From contig NZ_AP014627.1 in the NCBI RefSeq assembly GCF_001547895.1, positions 1,553,501 to 1,617,500 on the forward strand: a DNA stretch of 64,000 nt, written 5' to 3'. Made by a program: the position numbers and the translations under genes. This DNA is from Pseudomonas sp. Os17 (GTDB lineage Bacteria; Pseudomonadota; Gammaproteobacteria; Pseudomonadales; Pseudomonadaceae). Every line of letters begins with the position of its first letter. Position 1 is the stretch's first letter. Of this stretch, positions 45,714 through 53,614 are shown piece after piece. The notes under the pieces were generated by a model. It was not told the origin of the DNA, searched no databases, and saw only the letters and a list, made by a program, of their open reading frames with translations.

Positions 45714-46009
45714 GGGGCGGTTTTCCGGATGGAGAGGGCAGCGGTGTAGCGTCGCAGTACGGCCTGGCTGGGTGCTACCTTCCAGGGTGGATCGCTCTAG
45801 ATCAAGTGTTTCAACGCAGCCTTCGGGCGCTGGCCGTCGACCGTTCGTCCGACGGATGGAATTGGCAAGCACTAGTCACTGCGTCATGCTGTCGATGGAT
45901 GTCGTAATGCCATTACTTCAAGGTTCGGCCGGTTTTCCGGGCGTCGTTATATCCCCGTGTGGGTGAGATAGGTTTCTGATGAGTGTGTTGATCCTGCCCG
46001 AGACGGCAT

Positions 46010-47785
46010 ATGCCCGATAAGGCGTTGGCCGAGGAGCAGCGCCTGGCTGCCCTGTATGCCCTGGAACTGCTGGATACCGCCCGTTGCGAGCGCTTCGACC
46101 GCATCTGCCGGCTGGCTGCCGAGTATTTCAAGGTGCCCACGGCGTTGATCACCCTGGTGGACCGTGATCGGCAATGGTTCAAGTCGCGGGTGGGGTTCGC
46201 GGTCGAACAGACCCCGATCGAGCAATCGTTCTGCGCTTACACCATCAGAACCGATGATGTGTTCGAGGTGGAAGACGCCCGCCAGGATGTGCGTTTTCAC
46301 CGCAACCCCCTGGTGACTGATGATCCGGGCATCGGCTTTTATGCCGGCGCGCCGCTGATTACTTCCACCGGGCATGCGATTGGCAGTCTGTGCGTCATCG
46401 ACAAAGAGCCCCAGCGCCTGAATGCCGCCGAGCGCCAGCAATTGCGCGACTTGGCATCGCTGGTGATGGAACAGGTCGAGCAGCGTCAGCGCCTGACCCG
46501 GCGCGACCCGGTGAGCTGCCTGCCCAACCGTGAACAGTTCCAGAGAGATCTGTACGACCTGGCGGACGAAAATCCGGGGGAAAGGCGCGTGCTGGTGCTG
46601 GTGGATGCGGTGGACATGACCGTGGCCCACGAGCTGACCCTGGCCATGGGCCTGGCGCCGTTCGAAACCATCGTGCGCTTCCTGGCCCAGCAACTGCTCG
46701 CCTACCTGGGGCGGCATGTGCGGGTGTACCACGTGTCGGTCAAGCGCTTCGGGTTCCTGCTGCCGGCGGCCCCCGGGATCGAGCGCTTTCTGGACGGGCT
46801 GGTGCGGCGTCTGCGCCGTCAGCCGCCGGGCCTGGAACTGCCGATGATTCCGGCGGTGTGCGCGGGCACGGTGGAATTTTCCACGGACCGCGACGCGGTG
46901 CCCGACGTGCTGCGCAAGGCGATGTTCGCCCTGGAGCTGGCGACCCTCAACCGCAGCACCTGGGCGCCCTACGATGTGGTGCGTGACCAGGCCTATCGGC
47001 GGGCCTTCAACCTCGCCTCGGACATCAGCGAAGCCCTGGACAGCGGACAGATCTACCTGATGTTCCAGCCGCGCTTCGCCCTGCCCGACGGTGCTCAGGT
47101 GAGCGCCGAGGCACTGATCCGTTGGGATCATCCGTGGCTGGGGCCGATTTCACCGGCGGAGTTCATTCCGGTCATGGAGCGCAATGCGCTGATCCACCGG
47201 GTGACCCACTGGGTGATCAATGCCGTGCTGGAGCGCCTGCACCGCTGGAGTTCCAGCGACGTGCAGCGTCTGTCGATCAACCTCTCGCCCCAGGATTTCG
47301 AGGATCAGGACATTGCCGATGTGCTGCGCGATGCCTGCCGGCGCCATCGCATCGACCCGCAGCGCCTGGAAGTGGAAATCACCGAAGGGGCCTGGCTGCG
47401 CTCCAATCCCAAGGTGCTGGATCAGTTGAGCAAGATTCGCGGCCTGGGCATGGATGTGGCCATCGACGACTTTGGCACCGGCTACAGCAACTTCGCCTAC
47501 CTGCACCAGATTCCGGCCAATGTGGTGAAGCTCGACAAGTCCATGGTCACCGACCTTGAGAGCAGCGCCCAGCACCAGAAGATCACCCGCTCGGTGATCG
47601 CCCTGGCCCGGGAACTGGGCTACCGCACCGTGGCCGAGGGCATCGAGAGTTTCAAATGTCTGCAGATGCTGCGGGCCTTTGGTTGCGACGAGGCCCAGGG
47701 CTACTTCCTGGCCCGGCCCATGGCCCAGGAAAAGTTCCTCGCCCGCTGTGGCGCCCGGCGCTTTCCCTTGCAGCAGGGCTTCTAG
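46010..47785 (+). CDS. GAF-(degenerate GGDEF)-EAL c-di-GMP phosphodiesterase
   Basis: A 591-residue soluble protein. GAF covers about 20-160 (VPTALITLVDRDRQWFKSRVGF). A GGDEF-like domain covers about 165-330, but its active-site position reads VKRFGFLL, so it cannot synthesise c-di-GMP. EAL covers about 340-580 with AEALIRWDHP, INLSPQDF, EITEGAWL, DDFGTGYSNF, KLDKSMV and AEGIES. These hold the metal ligands and catalytic residues of active phosphodiesterases. The dead GGDEF may act as a GTP sensor, as in other such fusions. Confidence 0.92.
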   Translation: MPDKALAEEQRLAALYALELLDTARCERFDRICRLAAEYFKVPTALITLVDRDRQWFKSRVGFAVEQTPIEQSFCAYTIRTDDVFEVEDARQDVRFHRNPLVTDDPGIGFYAGAPLITSTGHAIGSLCVIDKEPQRLNAAERQQLRDLASLVMEQVEQRQRLTRRDPVSCLPNREQFQRDLYDLADENPGERRVLVLVDAVDMTVAHELTLAMGLAPFETIVRFLAQQLLAYLGRHVRVYHVSVKRFGFLLPAAPGIERFLDGLVRRLRRQPPGLELPMIPAVCAGTVEFSTDRDAVPDVLRKAMFALELATLNRSTWAPYDVVRDQAYRRAFNLASDISEALDSGQIYLMFQPRFALPDGAQVSAEALIRWDHPWLGPISPAEFIPVMERNALIHRVTHWVINAVLERLHRWSSSDVQRLSINLSPQDFEDQDIADVLRDACRRHRIDPQRLEVEITEGAWLRSNPKVLDQLSKIRGLGMDVAIDDFGTGYSNFAYLHQIPANVVKLDKSMVTDLESSAQHQKITRSVIALARELGYRTVAEGIESFKCLQMLRAFGCDEAQGYFLARPMAQEKFLARCGARRFPLQQGF

Positions 47786-47802
47786 CCACGCGGGACCCTC
47801 CT

Positions 47803-47836
47803 GCTGAGGTGGCCGCGTAACGGCGGCCACCTCAGC
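47803..47836. terminator. Strong hairpin between convergent genes
   Basis: GCTGAGGTGGCCGC at 47803-47816 pairs perfectly with GCGGCCACCTCAGC at 47823-47836 around a 6-base loop. It lies between the EAL gene and the convergent methyltransferase gene and includes the latter stop codon. No T-run is present on either side, so termination is likely but not certain. Confidence 0.55.
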
Positions 47837-48560
47837 GCTGGGCGGCCACCAGCAACATCATCGGTCGCTCGCGCTCTTCTTCCAGGGCGGGTTGTTCCAG
47901 CACCTGCTGGGCGCTCGGTCCCCATTCCTCGACGTGGCGAATGTTGAACCCGGTAGCGATCAGGGTGTTGAGCAGGGTGCCCAGGGTACGGTGCTGCTTG
48001 ATCACCCCCTCGGCCAGCCAATGGGTGATCCGTTCGCCTTCCTGCTGATAGCTGTCCAGGGGCCAGGACTTGCGGCCCTGGTCATCCACCTGCCAGCCCG
48101 GATTGCGTGGAGCCATGAAGATCGGGTGCTCGATGGAGAACACCAGGCGCGCCCCGGGCACCAGGGCTGCGTAGACCTGGGCGAACAGGCCGCGCAGGTC
48201 CTTGATGTAATGCAGGGCCAGGGAGCTGTAGGCCAGGTCGAAGCTGCAGTTGGGCAGGCTCAGGTGTTCCAGGTCGGCCCGCTGATAATCGATATGGGGC
48301 GCCGAGGTGCTGGCGCGGGCAGTCGCCAGCATCTTTTCCGAAACTTCCAGGCCCAGCACCTGCTGGGCGCCCTGTTCGCTTGCCCAACGGCTGAACCAGC
48401 CATAACCGCAGCCCAGGTCCAGCACCTTGAGGCCTTTCATCGGTGGCAGCAGGGCTTGCAGGGCCGGCCATTCCGGCGCCGCATCCAGGCCGCCGACGGA
48501 GCGCCCTAGCTGGCTGTAGCCCTGAAAAAAAGTCGGGTCGTCGTAAATGTTCTGGGTCAT
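47832..48560 (-). CDS. Class I SAM-dependent methyltransferase
   Basis: A 242-residue methyltransferase. Motif I is VLDLGCGYGWFSRWASEQG (residues about 51-69), followed by the acidic loop LGLEVSEKML and motif IV FDLAYSSLALHYI. Members of this UbiE/BioC-like group methylate small molecules. The target is unknown. The gene stands alone with convergent EAL on one side and the tRNA-Gly gene behind it. Confidence 0.88.
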   Translation of the reverse strand: MTQNIYDDPTFFQGYSQLGRSVGGLDAAPEWPALQALLPPMKGLKVLDLGCGYGWFSRWASEQGAQQVLGLEVSEKMLATARASTSAPHIDYQRADLEHLSLPNCSFDLAYSSLALHYIKDLRGLFAQVYAALVPGARLVFSIEHPIFMAPRNPGWQVDDQGRKSWPLDSYQQEGERITHWLAEGVIKQHRTLGTLLNTLIATGFNIRHVEEWGPSAQQVLEQPALEEERERPMMLLVAAQR

Positions 48561-49002
48561 GTCGCAGTTCCTTCAGGTTCGTGTGCAGCCCGTGATGTCG
48601 GGCGAATCATGCAAAAGAAGCGGCTGAGGGGCTTGTCCCTCGAAGGGCGCGACGCAGGTATCGTCGATGGCCGGGCAGGGGGGGGCAGGGAAACAGGCCG
48701 GATATCATAGCCAATTTGCCAGGCCGGGCTATCGCCGGGTGCGTTGTGCGCGCCGATCGTCGGGAGCACAAGCGCCGGCCAAGTCCAGCTGAAGCGTCCC
48801 GATTGGCGGCCTGTACCCTGCGAGGATTCATGGGCACAGCGAGAGTGATGGGCACGATCATCGAGGCGACCCGTTCGGCCGAGCCAGGTACAGGGCTGGG
48901 GCTCGAGTCGTCAGGCTTGAAGCTTGGAAGAGAAGAGGTCGCCTGAGTTCAACGACGGGGAAACTGCTTTGCGGATCTGCGCTGACTGGCAGATAGGGGA
49001 AG
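48561..49002. other. Gap on the 3' side of tRNA-Gly, no supported gene
   Basis: This 442-base stretch separates the methyltransferase start from the tRNA 3' end. A 76-codon + strand ORF at 48716-48946 has no recognisable family or good ribosome site, and I do not call it. No integrase fragment or repeat of the tRNA 3' end was noticed. The methyltransferase promoter should lie near 48560-48650. Confidence 0.5.
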
Positions 49003-49076
49003 TGGAGCGGGTGAAGGGAATCGAACCCTCGTTATCAGCTTGGGAAGCTGGAGTAATGCCATTATACGACACCCGC
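49003..49076 (-). tRNA. tRNA-Gly, anticodon CCC
   Basis: The minus strand folds as a complete cloverleaf. The acceptor stem is GCGGGTG/CACCCGC, the D arm includes TATAATGGCATTA, the anticodon loop is TTCCCAA (anticodon CCC), and the T arm is GAGGGTTCGATTCCCTT. CCA is encoded at the end (49003-49005). It reads GGG. The neighbouring phaG gene matches the PAO1 position where, as I recall, filamentous prophage Pf4 is inserted in a tRNA-Gly gene. Confidence 0.95.
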
Positions 49077-49166
49077 TCGAACGGCTGACTTTGTACCAGA
49101 TGTGGCTGCAGATTTGAAGTTTTTCTTTATCTGACCTGCGCTTGCGTGTCATCGCTGTTCGCCGCA

Positions 49167-49218
49167 GGTGGGCCATGCGCCAGGAAAAACAGGGTTTTTC
49201 AAGGGCGGCTGGCCCACC
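49167..49218. other. Nested palindrome downstream of phaG
   Basis: Outer arms GGTGGGCCA (49167-49175) and TGGCCCACC (49210-49218) are perfect. Inside them GAAAAAC-AGG-GTTTTTC (49184-49200) is a second perfect palindrome. It sits just after the phaG stop and before tRNA-Gly. A terminator role for phaG is plausible because the inner arm gives a T-run on the minus strand. Confidence 0.55.
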
Positions 49219-49233
49219 GGTGACGATGCACTG

Positions 49234-50118
49234 TCAGATCGCCCGTGCATGCTGATGCTGAACACAGTGCGCGCGCGTTCGACCGTCGTACTGACCCGGC
49301 TTGAGGAATCCCAGCAATGCCTGGCGGCTGTCGCGGCAGGCGGCCTTGTGTTCCATGTCGAGAAAGTGCCCGGTGGCCTGGATGGTGCTGAAGCTCGCTT
49401 GCTGCACATGGTCGGCGAACAGCTTGGCGTCATTGGCCGAGGTGTACTCGTCCCACTCACCGTTGAGAAACAGCACCGGCACCTGGATGTTCTTCGCCGC
49501 TCGCAAGTAGCACTGCCGGTCGCCGTTGAGCACATGGCTGATATGGAAGTGCATCTGCCCGTATTCGTGCTCCGCCAGGCTGCTGACGTGGCGGTAGTTG
49601 TAGCGCTTGAACAGCGAGGGCAGGTGCTTGCCGATGGTGTCGTTGACCAGGTGGCCGACGCGATGGCGGTCGAGGTTGCCGAGGTAATCGACACCGCGCT
49701 CCAGATAATCGCGCATCGGCTCGTTGATCACCGGCGAGAACGAGCTGATCACCGCCTTCTCGATGCGCCGTGGACGCTGGGCCAGAGCCTGCAAGGCGGC
49801 GGCGCCACCCCAGGAAAACGACAGCACATGTTCGGCGGCGAAGTGTTCGATCAACTCCAGGAGGATCTGCCCCTCCACTTCCTTGGTGAGCATCCGTTCG
49901 TGTTTGTTGTGGGCTTTGGAGCGGCCCGCGTAGGGCTGGTCGTAGAGCACCACGTTGAACTGCGGGTGCAGGTTCTTCACGGTCTGCGCAAAGGACGCAG
50001 TAGTGGCCATCGAGCCGTTGACCAGAATGATGGTCTTGTCTGCGGCATCTGCGCGATAGAACTCCGTGTAAACCCGATACTGACCCTGTATATCCAGCAC
50101 AGCGATTTCTGGCCTCAT
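49234..50118 (-). CDS. phaG: 3-hydroxyacyl-ACP:CoA transacylase / 3-hydroxyacyl-ACP thioesterase PhaG
   Basis: A 294-residue alpha/beta hydrolase-fold protein almost identical in its first 30 residues to P. putida PhaG as I remember it (RPEIAVLDIQGQYRVYTEFY). The nucleophile is S102 in LSFSWGGAA, HFLDME near the C-terminus gives the catalytic His, and INEPMRDYL is a PhaG/RhlA motif. PhaG links fatty-acid synthesis to medium-chain polyhydroxyalkanoate by releasing or transferring 3-hydroxyacyl groups from ACP. CAGGAG lies 8 bases before the ATG. The gene is solitary, as in other pseudomonads. Confidence 0.95.
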   Translation of the reverse strand: MRPEIAVLDIQGQYRVYTEFYRADAADKTIILVNGSMATTASFAQTVKNLHPQFNVVLYDQPYAGRSKAHNKHERMLTKEVEGQILLELIEHFAAEHVLSFSWGGAAALQALAQRPRRIEKAVISSFSPVINEPMRDYLERGVDYLGNLDRHRVGHLVNDTIGKHLPSLFKRYNYRHVSSLAEHEYGQMHFHISHVLNGDRQCYLRAAKNIQVPVLFLNGEWDEYTSANDAKLFADHVQQASFSTIQATGHFLDMEHKAACRDSRQALLGFLKPGQYDGRTRAHCVQHQHARAI

Positions 50119-50446
50119 GTCATAAGACTCCTGGCAAGCGGGTATGCGCGCATCACTGAGTGTGCACGGGCAATGTGACAGGTAGGCATACGCCTGGAAT
50201 GGGAGCCCATGTCGATCCGGTAAGGCAGGTCGACGGGTGTTGTTATAGGTGGGCGATTTGCCGGGGGAAATGCAGAGCAGGCAGGGCTCAGGCCGGCAAA
50301 AGGTTTCTTAGATGTCTGTTCGTGACTCATCGGTCACATTTCGGCCGACGGAGTGATTCAAGCAGGGCAATCGGCAACCTGCAAGTCGATTGGACAAATT
50401 GTTCGACAGCTTCTGCCCAGCGGTCGTCCGGGCAGGGGTGGGCACT
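50119..50446 (-). promoter_or_regulatory. phaG upstream region
   Basis: This 328-base gap holds the phaG promoter and leader. I saw no clear sigma-54, sigma-70 or AlgU-type promoter. CTGCCC (50413-50418) and GGGCAG (50430-50435) form a hairpin close to the end of the rsuA-family gene and may end its transcript. No gene is supported here. Confidence 0.45.
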
Positions 50447-51139
50447 TCAGATCAGGCGGATTTCGTCGGCGCTCAGGGGCCGGTATTCGCCAGGTGCCAG
50501 CCGTTCGTCCAGCTGCAGCGGCCCCATGCGTTCGCGATGCAGGCGCAGCACCTTGTTGTTGAAGTGGCCGAACATGCGTTTGACCTGGTGATAGCGCCCT
50601 TCGACGATGCTCAGCCGGGCGCTGCGCGGACCGAGGATCTGCAACTGCGCGGGCAGGGTGGTGAGGTCTTCGAAGGCAAAATACAGGCCCTCGGCGAAGG
50701 TCTGGATGTACTCGGGCCCAATCTCGTCTTCGGTTTCCACGTAGTAGAGCTTGGGCAGTTTGGTCTGCGGCTGGGTCAGGCGTCGCGACCAGTGCCCGTC
50801 GTTGGTGATCAGCATCAGCCCGGTGGTGTTGTAGTCCAGGCGTCCGGCGATGTGCAGCTCCTGCGGGTGCGGCTCGTGGATCAGCTCCAGCACGGTCCGG
50901 TGCTCGGGATCGCGGGTGGCACTGACGCAACCCATGGGCTTGTGCAGCATGAAGTAGCGCGCCGGCTTGCCGGCCTGCAGCACCTCTTCATCCAGCTCCA
51001 CCCGACTGAATTCGCTGACCTCGGCCCGGGGATCGCTGACCGGCTGACCGTCGATGCGGACGCGCCGCTGCACCAGCAGCAGGCGCACCTGTTGGCGGTT
51101 GAAGCGCGGCAGGTTGCTGAGGAAACGGTCAAGGCGCAT
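50447..51139 (-). CDS. rsuA: 16S rRNA pseudouridine synthase, RsuA family
   Basis: A 230-residue RsuA/RluB-type enzyme. Residues 1-60 form the S4 RNA-binding domain (MRLDRFLSNLPRFNRQQVR). The catalytic aspartate is in AGRLDYNTTGLMLITNDG. KLYYVETEDEIGPEY and EGRYHQVKRMFGHFNNKVLRLHRERMG complete the fold. By length and sequence it is RsuA-like (pseudouridine 516 of 16S rRNA), though RluE-type specificity cannot be excluded. I start at ATG 51139, where the S4 domain begins. Confidence 0.88.
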   Translation of the reverse strand: MRLDRFLSNLPRFNRQQVRLLLVQRRVRIDGQPVSDPRAEVSEFSRVELDEEVLQAGKPARYFMLHKPMGCVSATRDPEHRTVLELIHEPHPQELHIAGRLDYNTTGLMLITNDGHWSRRLTQPQTKLPKLYYVETEDEIGPEYIQTFAEGLYFAFEDLTTLPAQLQILGPRSARLSIVEGRYHQVKRMFGHFNNKVLRLHRERMGPLQLDERLAPGEYRPLSADEIRLI

Positions 51140-51174
51140 GGCAGGAAATCGCTGGCAGTGGACGGGGACGGGTT

Positions 51175-51393
51175 TCAGGAGCGGGGCAGGGTGCCGGCGC
51201 GCAACTGCGCCTCGACCCCGGCGCAGCGCGGGCACAGGCAGGCACGGTCGCGCAGTTGGGGCGCCAGGGCCTCGATGAGGGCCGGGTCGATGCTCACGCT
51301 GTAGCACCAGCAGGCTCGGTCCGCCGTGCGTGGGTCGGCCAGGGCGCAGTCGTTGCGGGCACCGCAGGCCGGGCAAAGGTCAGGTTCATTCAT
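51175..51393 (-). CDS. Cysteine-rich CWC-family protein
   Basis: A 72-residue protein with pairs CPACG, CA, CWC, C and CPRC, seven cysteines or more in a CWC arrangement that probably holds a metal ion. The family is known only from sequence. Its start overlaps the end of the upstream diguanylate cyclase gene by 8 bases, and rsuA follows 35 bases later, so all three may share a transcript. Confidence 0.82.
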   Translation of the reverse strand: MNEPDLCPACGARNDCALADPRTADRACWCYSVSIDPALIEALAPQLRDRACLCPRCAGVEAQLRAGTLPRS

Positions 51394-52873
51394 GGCTGGA
51401 GTGAGGCATTTCCACGCAGGTTCGATTACGTCCACTTTGCTTGGCGCGATACATCGCATGGTCGGCACGGGACAGCAGGCTGTGCAGGGTGTCTGCCGGT
51501 TGCAGGGCGGTCAAGCCGATACTGACGGTCAGTTGCAGGGGTTGCCCTTCATAGTAGTAGCGCTGCCGTTCGGTCAGCAGACGAATCTTTTCGGCGATCT
51601 GCAGGGCGGGCCCGCTCTCGGTGTCCTTGAGCAGGACGATGAACTCCTCGCCGCCCCAGCGACAGACGATATCGGACTGGCGCAGGCAGTCCTGCAGGTC
51701 CCGGGCGAAGCCGCTGAGCACCTGGTCCCCGGCCAGGTGGCCGTAGGTATCGTTGAGGCGCTTGAAGTGATCCAGGTCCAGCAGCAGGGCGCAGAGCGGC
51801 GTCAAGTCGCGTCGCGCCTCTTGCAGGGCCTGGGCCGCCAGCAGGTCGAAACCGCGACGGTTGGGCAGACGAGTCAGGCTGTCGAGGGTGGCCTGGGTTT
51901 CGATCTTGCGCTGGTAGCGGCGCACCACGCCGCTGAGCAGGATCAGCACGATGGCGGTGATCACCAGGCAGATCAGCAGGTTCAGGTACAGCGACTGGCG
52001 GATGCCGTTGAGGGCGCCGTCTTCGCGCTTGTCGACGAACAGGTACCAGTTCAGTTCGGGAATGAAGCGCACATTGAGAAAATGCCCCTGGCCCTGGGTC
52101 GAGTATTCATAGCTGCCGCTGTGGGGCTTGGGCAGTTGGGCCATCAGTTCCTTGAGGCTTGCCAGATCATGCAGGGACTGGCCACTGCGGGCACCCTGGG
52201 GACCGCCATCGGCACCGGTCAGCACGATGCGCCCGAAGGTGTCGACGAAGTACACGCTGCGCTGGTAGCGCTGCTGGTACTTGTCGATCAGCTTGATCAC
52301 CGCGTCCACCGTCAGGCCGACGCCAGCGGCGCCGATGAAGCGGTCCTGGTAGTCGTAGACCTTGTAGTTGATGAAGAAGGTCAGTTTGTCCTGATTGGCC
52401 AGGTCCGGGTCGACGTTGATTTCGTAGGGCGTCGCCATATTGCGCACGCGAAAGTACCAGGCGTCCCGCGGCTCATCGACCTTGATCTTCTTCAGCACGC
52501 CCTTGGCCTGGTAGTAGGTGAGGCTGGTGTTGGAGACGAAGAAGGCGGTGTAGGCGTCGTAGTGGGTCATGACCTCGTTGAGGTAGCGGGTCATCTGGCT
52601 GGGGTCGCGCTCGCCGGCCACCACCCAGTCACGCATGAAGGTGTCGCGGGCCATCATCGAGGAGATGAGCACCGGCCGTACCAGGTCCTTCTGGATTTCC
52701 GAATACACGGTGTCGGAAGTCAGCGGCAGTTCGGTGTTGACGATGTTGTCGCGGATCGAATCCCGCGAGGCGTAGTAGCTGAGCAGGGAGGTGGCGAGGA
52801 AGCCACTGCCCAGCAGGGTGATCAGGACCAGCACCAGCGAACGTTGCGAATACAGGGGAGAACGAAGCGGCAT
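51386..52873 (-). CDS. Membrane diguanylate cyclase with periplasmic Cache domain
   Basis: A 495-residue sensor enzyme. TM1 is at about 12-33 (LVLVLITLLGSGFLATSLLSYY). A dCache-type periplasmic domain lies at about 40-290 (with DAWYFRVRNMATPYEINVDPDL). TM2 is at about 296-320 (LYLNLLICLVITAIVLILLSG). GGDEF is at about 330-490. The active site is RWGGEEFIVLL and is preceded by RQSD five residues before, a product-inhibition I-site. It makes c-di-GMP in response to an unknown small ligand, perhaps an amino acid or organic acid. Confidence 0.93.
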   Translation of the reverse strand: MPLRSPLYSQRSLVLVLITLLGSGFLATSLLSYYASRDSIRDNIVNTELPLTSDTVYSEIQKDLVRPVLISSMMARDTFMRDWVVAGERDPSQMTRYLNEVMTHYDAYTAFFVSNTSLTYYQAKGVLKKIKVDEPRDAWYFRVRNMATPYEINVDPDLANQDKLTFFINYKVYDYQDRFIGAAGVGLTVDAVIKLIDKYQQRYQRSVYFVDTFGRIVLTGADGGPQGARSGQSLHDLASLKELMAQLPKPHSGSYEYSTQGQGHFLNVRFIPELNWYLFVDKREDGALNGIRQSLYLNLLICLVITAIVLILLSGVVRRYQRKIETQATLDSLTRLPNRRGFDLLAAQALQEARRDLTPLCALLLDLDHFKRLNDTYGHLAGDQVLSGFARDLQDCLRQSDIVCRWGGEEFIVLLKDTESGPALQIAEKIRLLTERQRYYYEGQPLQLTVSIGLTALQPADTLHSLLSRADHAMYRAKQSGRNRTCVEMPHSSHE

Positions 52874-53176
52874 GGCGATTCCGTGATAGTGGCCCGATGA
52901 CGCATTCTAGTGGCACGGCGGACAAATGACTTGTTCAACAGCGCACGGAATTGTCTGGGCATTGATACGTTGCAAACACTTCTTGCACCGCCGCCGGCCC
53001 AGGCCTTGAGACGCCATGGGCGGGGGCCTACCAGCGGTCGCATGACTTGTATCAATGTGTTGCCAGAATCGCACCAGAAGGCATTTTTGCGGTCAGATAT
53101 TGCGTCAGTCAGCCTGTTGCTGATTGCCGCCTGCCAGCGTCGCTGGCGTGGCTTCTTCGCGGTCCAGGAGGCCGCC
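52874..53176. other. Gap between divergent diguanylate cyclase and lipoprotein genes
   Basis: This 303-base region must hold both divergent promoters. I found no confident promoter, repeat or small gene. The right end carries CAGGAGG, the ribosome site of the Tyr-rich lipoprotein. Confidence 0.5.
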
Positions 53177-53563
53177 ATGTATCGTCGACTTCTGCTTGTT
53201 GCATTACTGGGTTTGAGTCTTGGCGCGTGTGTCCCTTATTACGATGGAGGCTCAAGCTACTACAGCTCCGAGGTCTACAGTGCCCCGGCACCGGCCTATT
53301 ACTACGGTGGCGGCGCTTCCTATTACTCGACCGGACGCAGCTACTACACCCCACGCTACTACCAGCCGGCGCCGCGTTATTACGCACCGGCTCCGCGTTA
53401 CTACCAGGTCCCCCGGGCGGGCTACCGACCTTATCCCGCGCAGGGTTGGGGCGGGCATGAGCGCCACGGCAACTGGAACAACGACAACGGTGGCAATCAG
53501 GACTGGGGCGGTCACGGCGGGCGTGGCCGTGGCGACCATGGACGGGGTGGGCGCGGCCACTGA
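53177..53563 (+). CDS. Tyrosine-rich putative lipoprotein
   Basis: A 128-residue protein. The lipobox is LLGLSLGAC (lipid cysteine near residue 18). The mature part is low-complexity: SSYYSSEVY, then repeated RYY-x-PAP units (PRYYQPAPRYYAPAPRYYQ), and a C-terminal tail rich in Gly, Arg, His and Asn (GGHGGRGRGDHGRGGRGH). Similar Tyr- and Gly-rich envelope lipoproteins occur in proteobacteria without a known function. CAGGAGG precedes the ATG, and a terminator follows at once. Confidence 0.8.
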   Translation: MYRRLLLVALLGLSLGACVPYYDGGSSYYSSEVYSAPAPAYYYGGGASYYSTGRSYYTPRYYQPAPRYYAPAPRYYQVPRAGYRPYPAQGWGGHERHGNWNNDNGGNQDWGGHGGRGRGDHGRGGRGH

Positions 53564-53579
53564 TTGTGCCGGGGCCTGG

Positions 53580-53614
53580 AGCCCGTAGCCGCCTCAGGTG
53601 GCTACGGGCTTTTT
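53580..53614 (+). terminator. Rho-independent terminator after the lipoprotein gene
   Basis: AGCCCGTAGCC pairs with GGCTACGGGCT around GCCTCAGGT, and TTTT follows on the + strand. It just touches the stop codon of the convergent crotonase-fold gene. Confidence 0.9.

Noticed and set aside
48716..48946. 76-codon ORF between the methyltransferase and tRNA-Gly
   Set aside because: No ribosome site, family or plausible composition; treated as non-coding.
49003..49076. tRNA-Gly with anticodon TCC
   Set aside because: Counting the seven-base loop TTCCCAA places CCC at positions 34-36.
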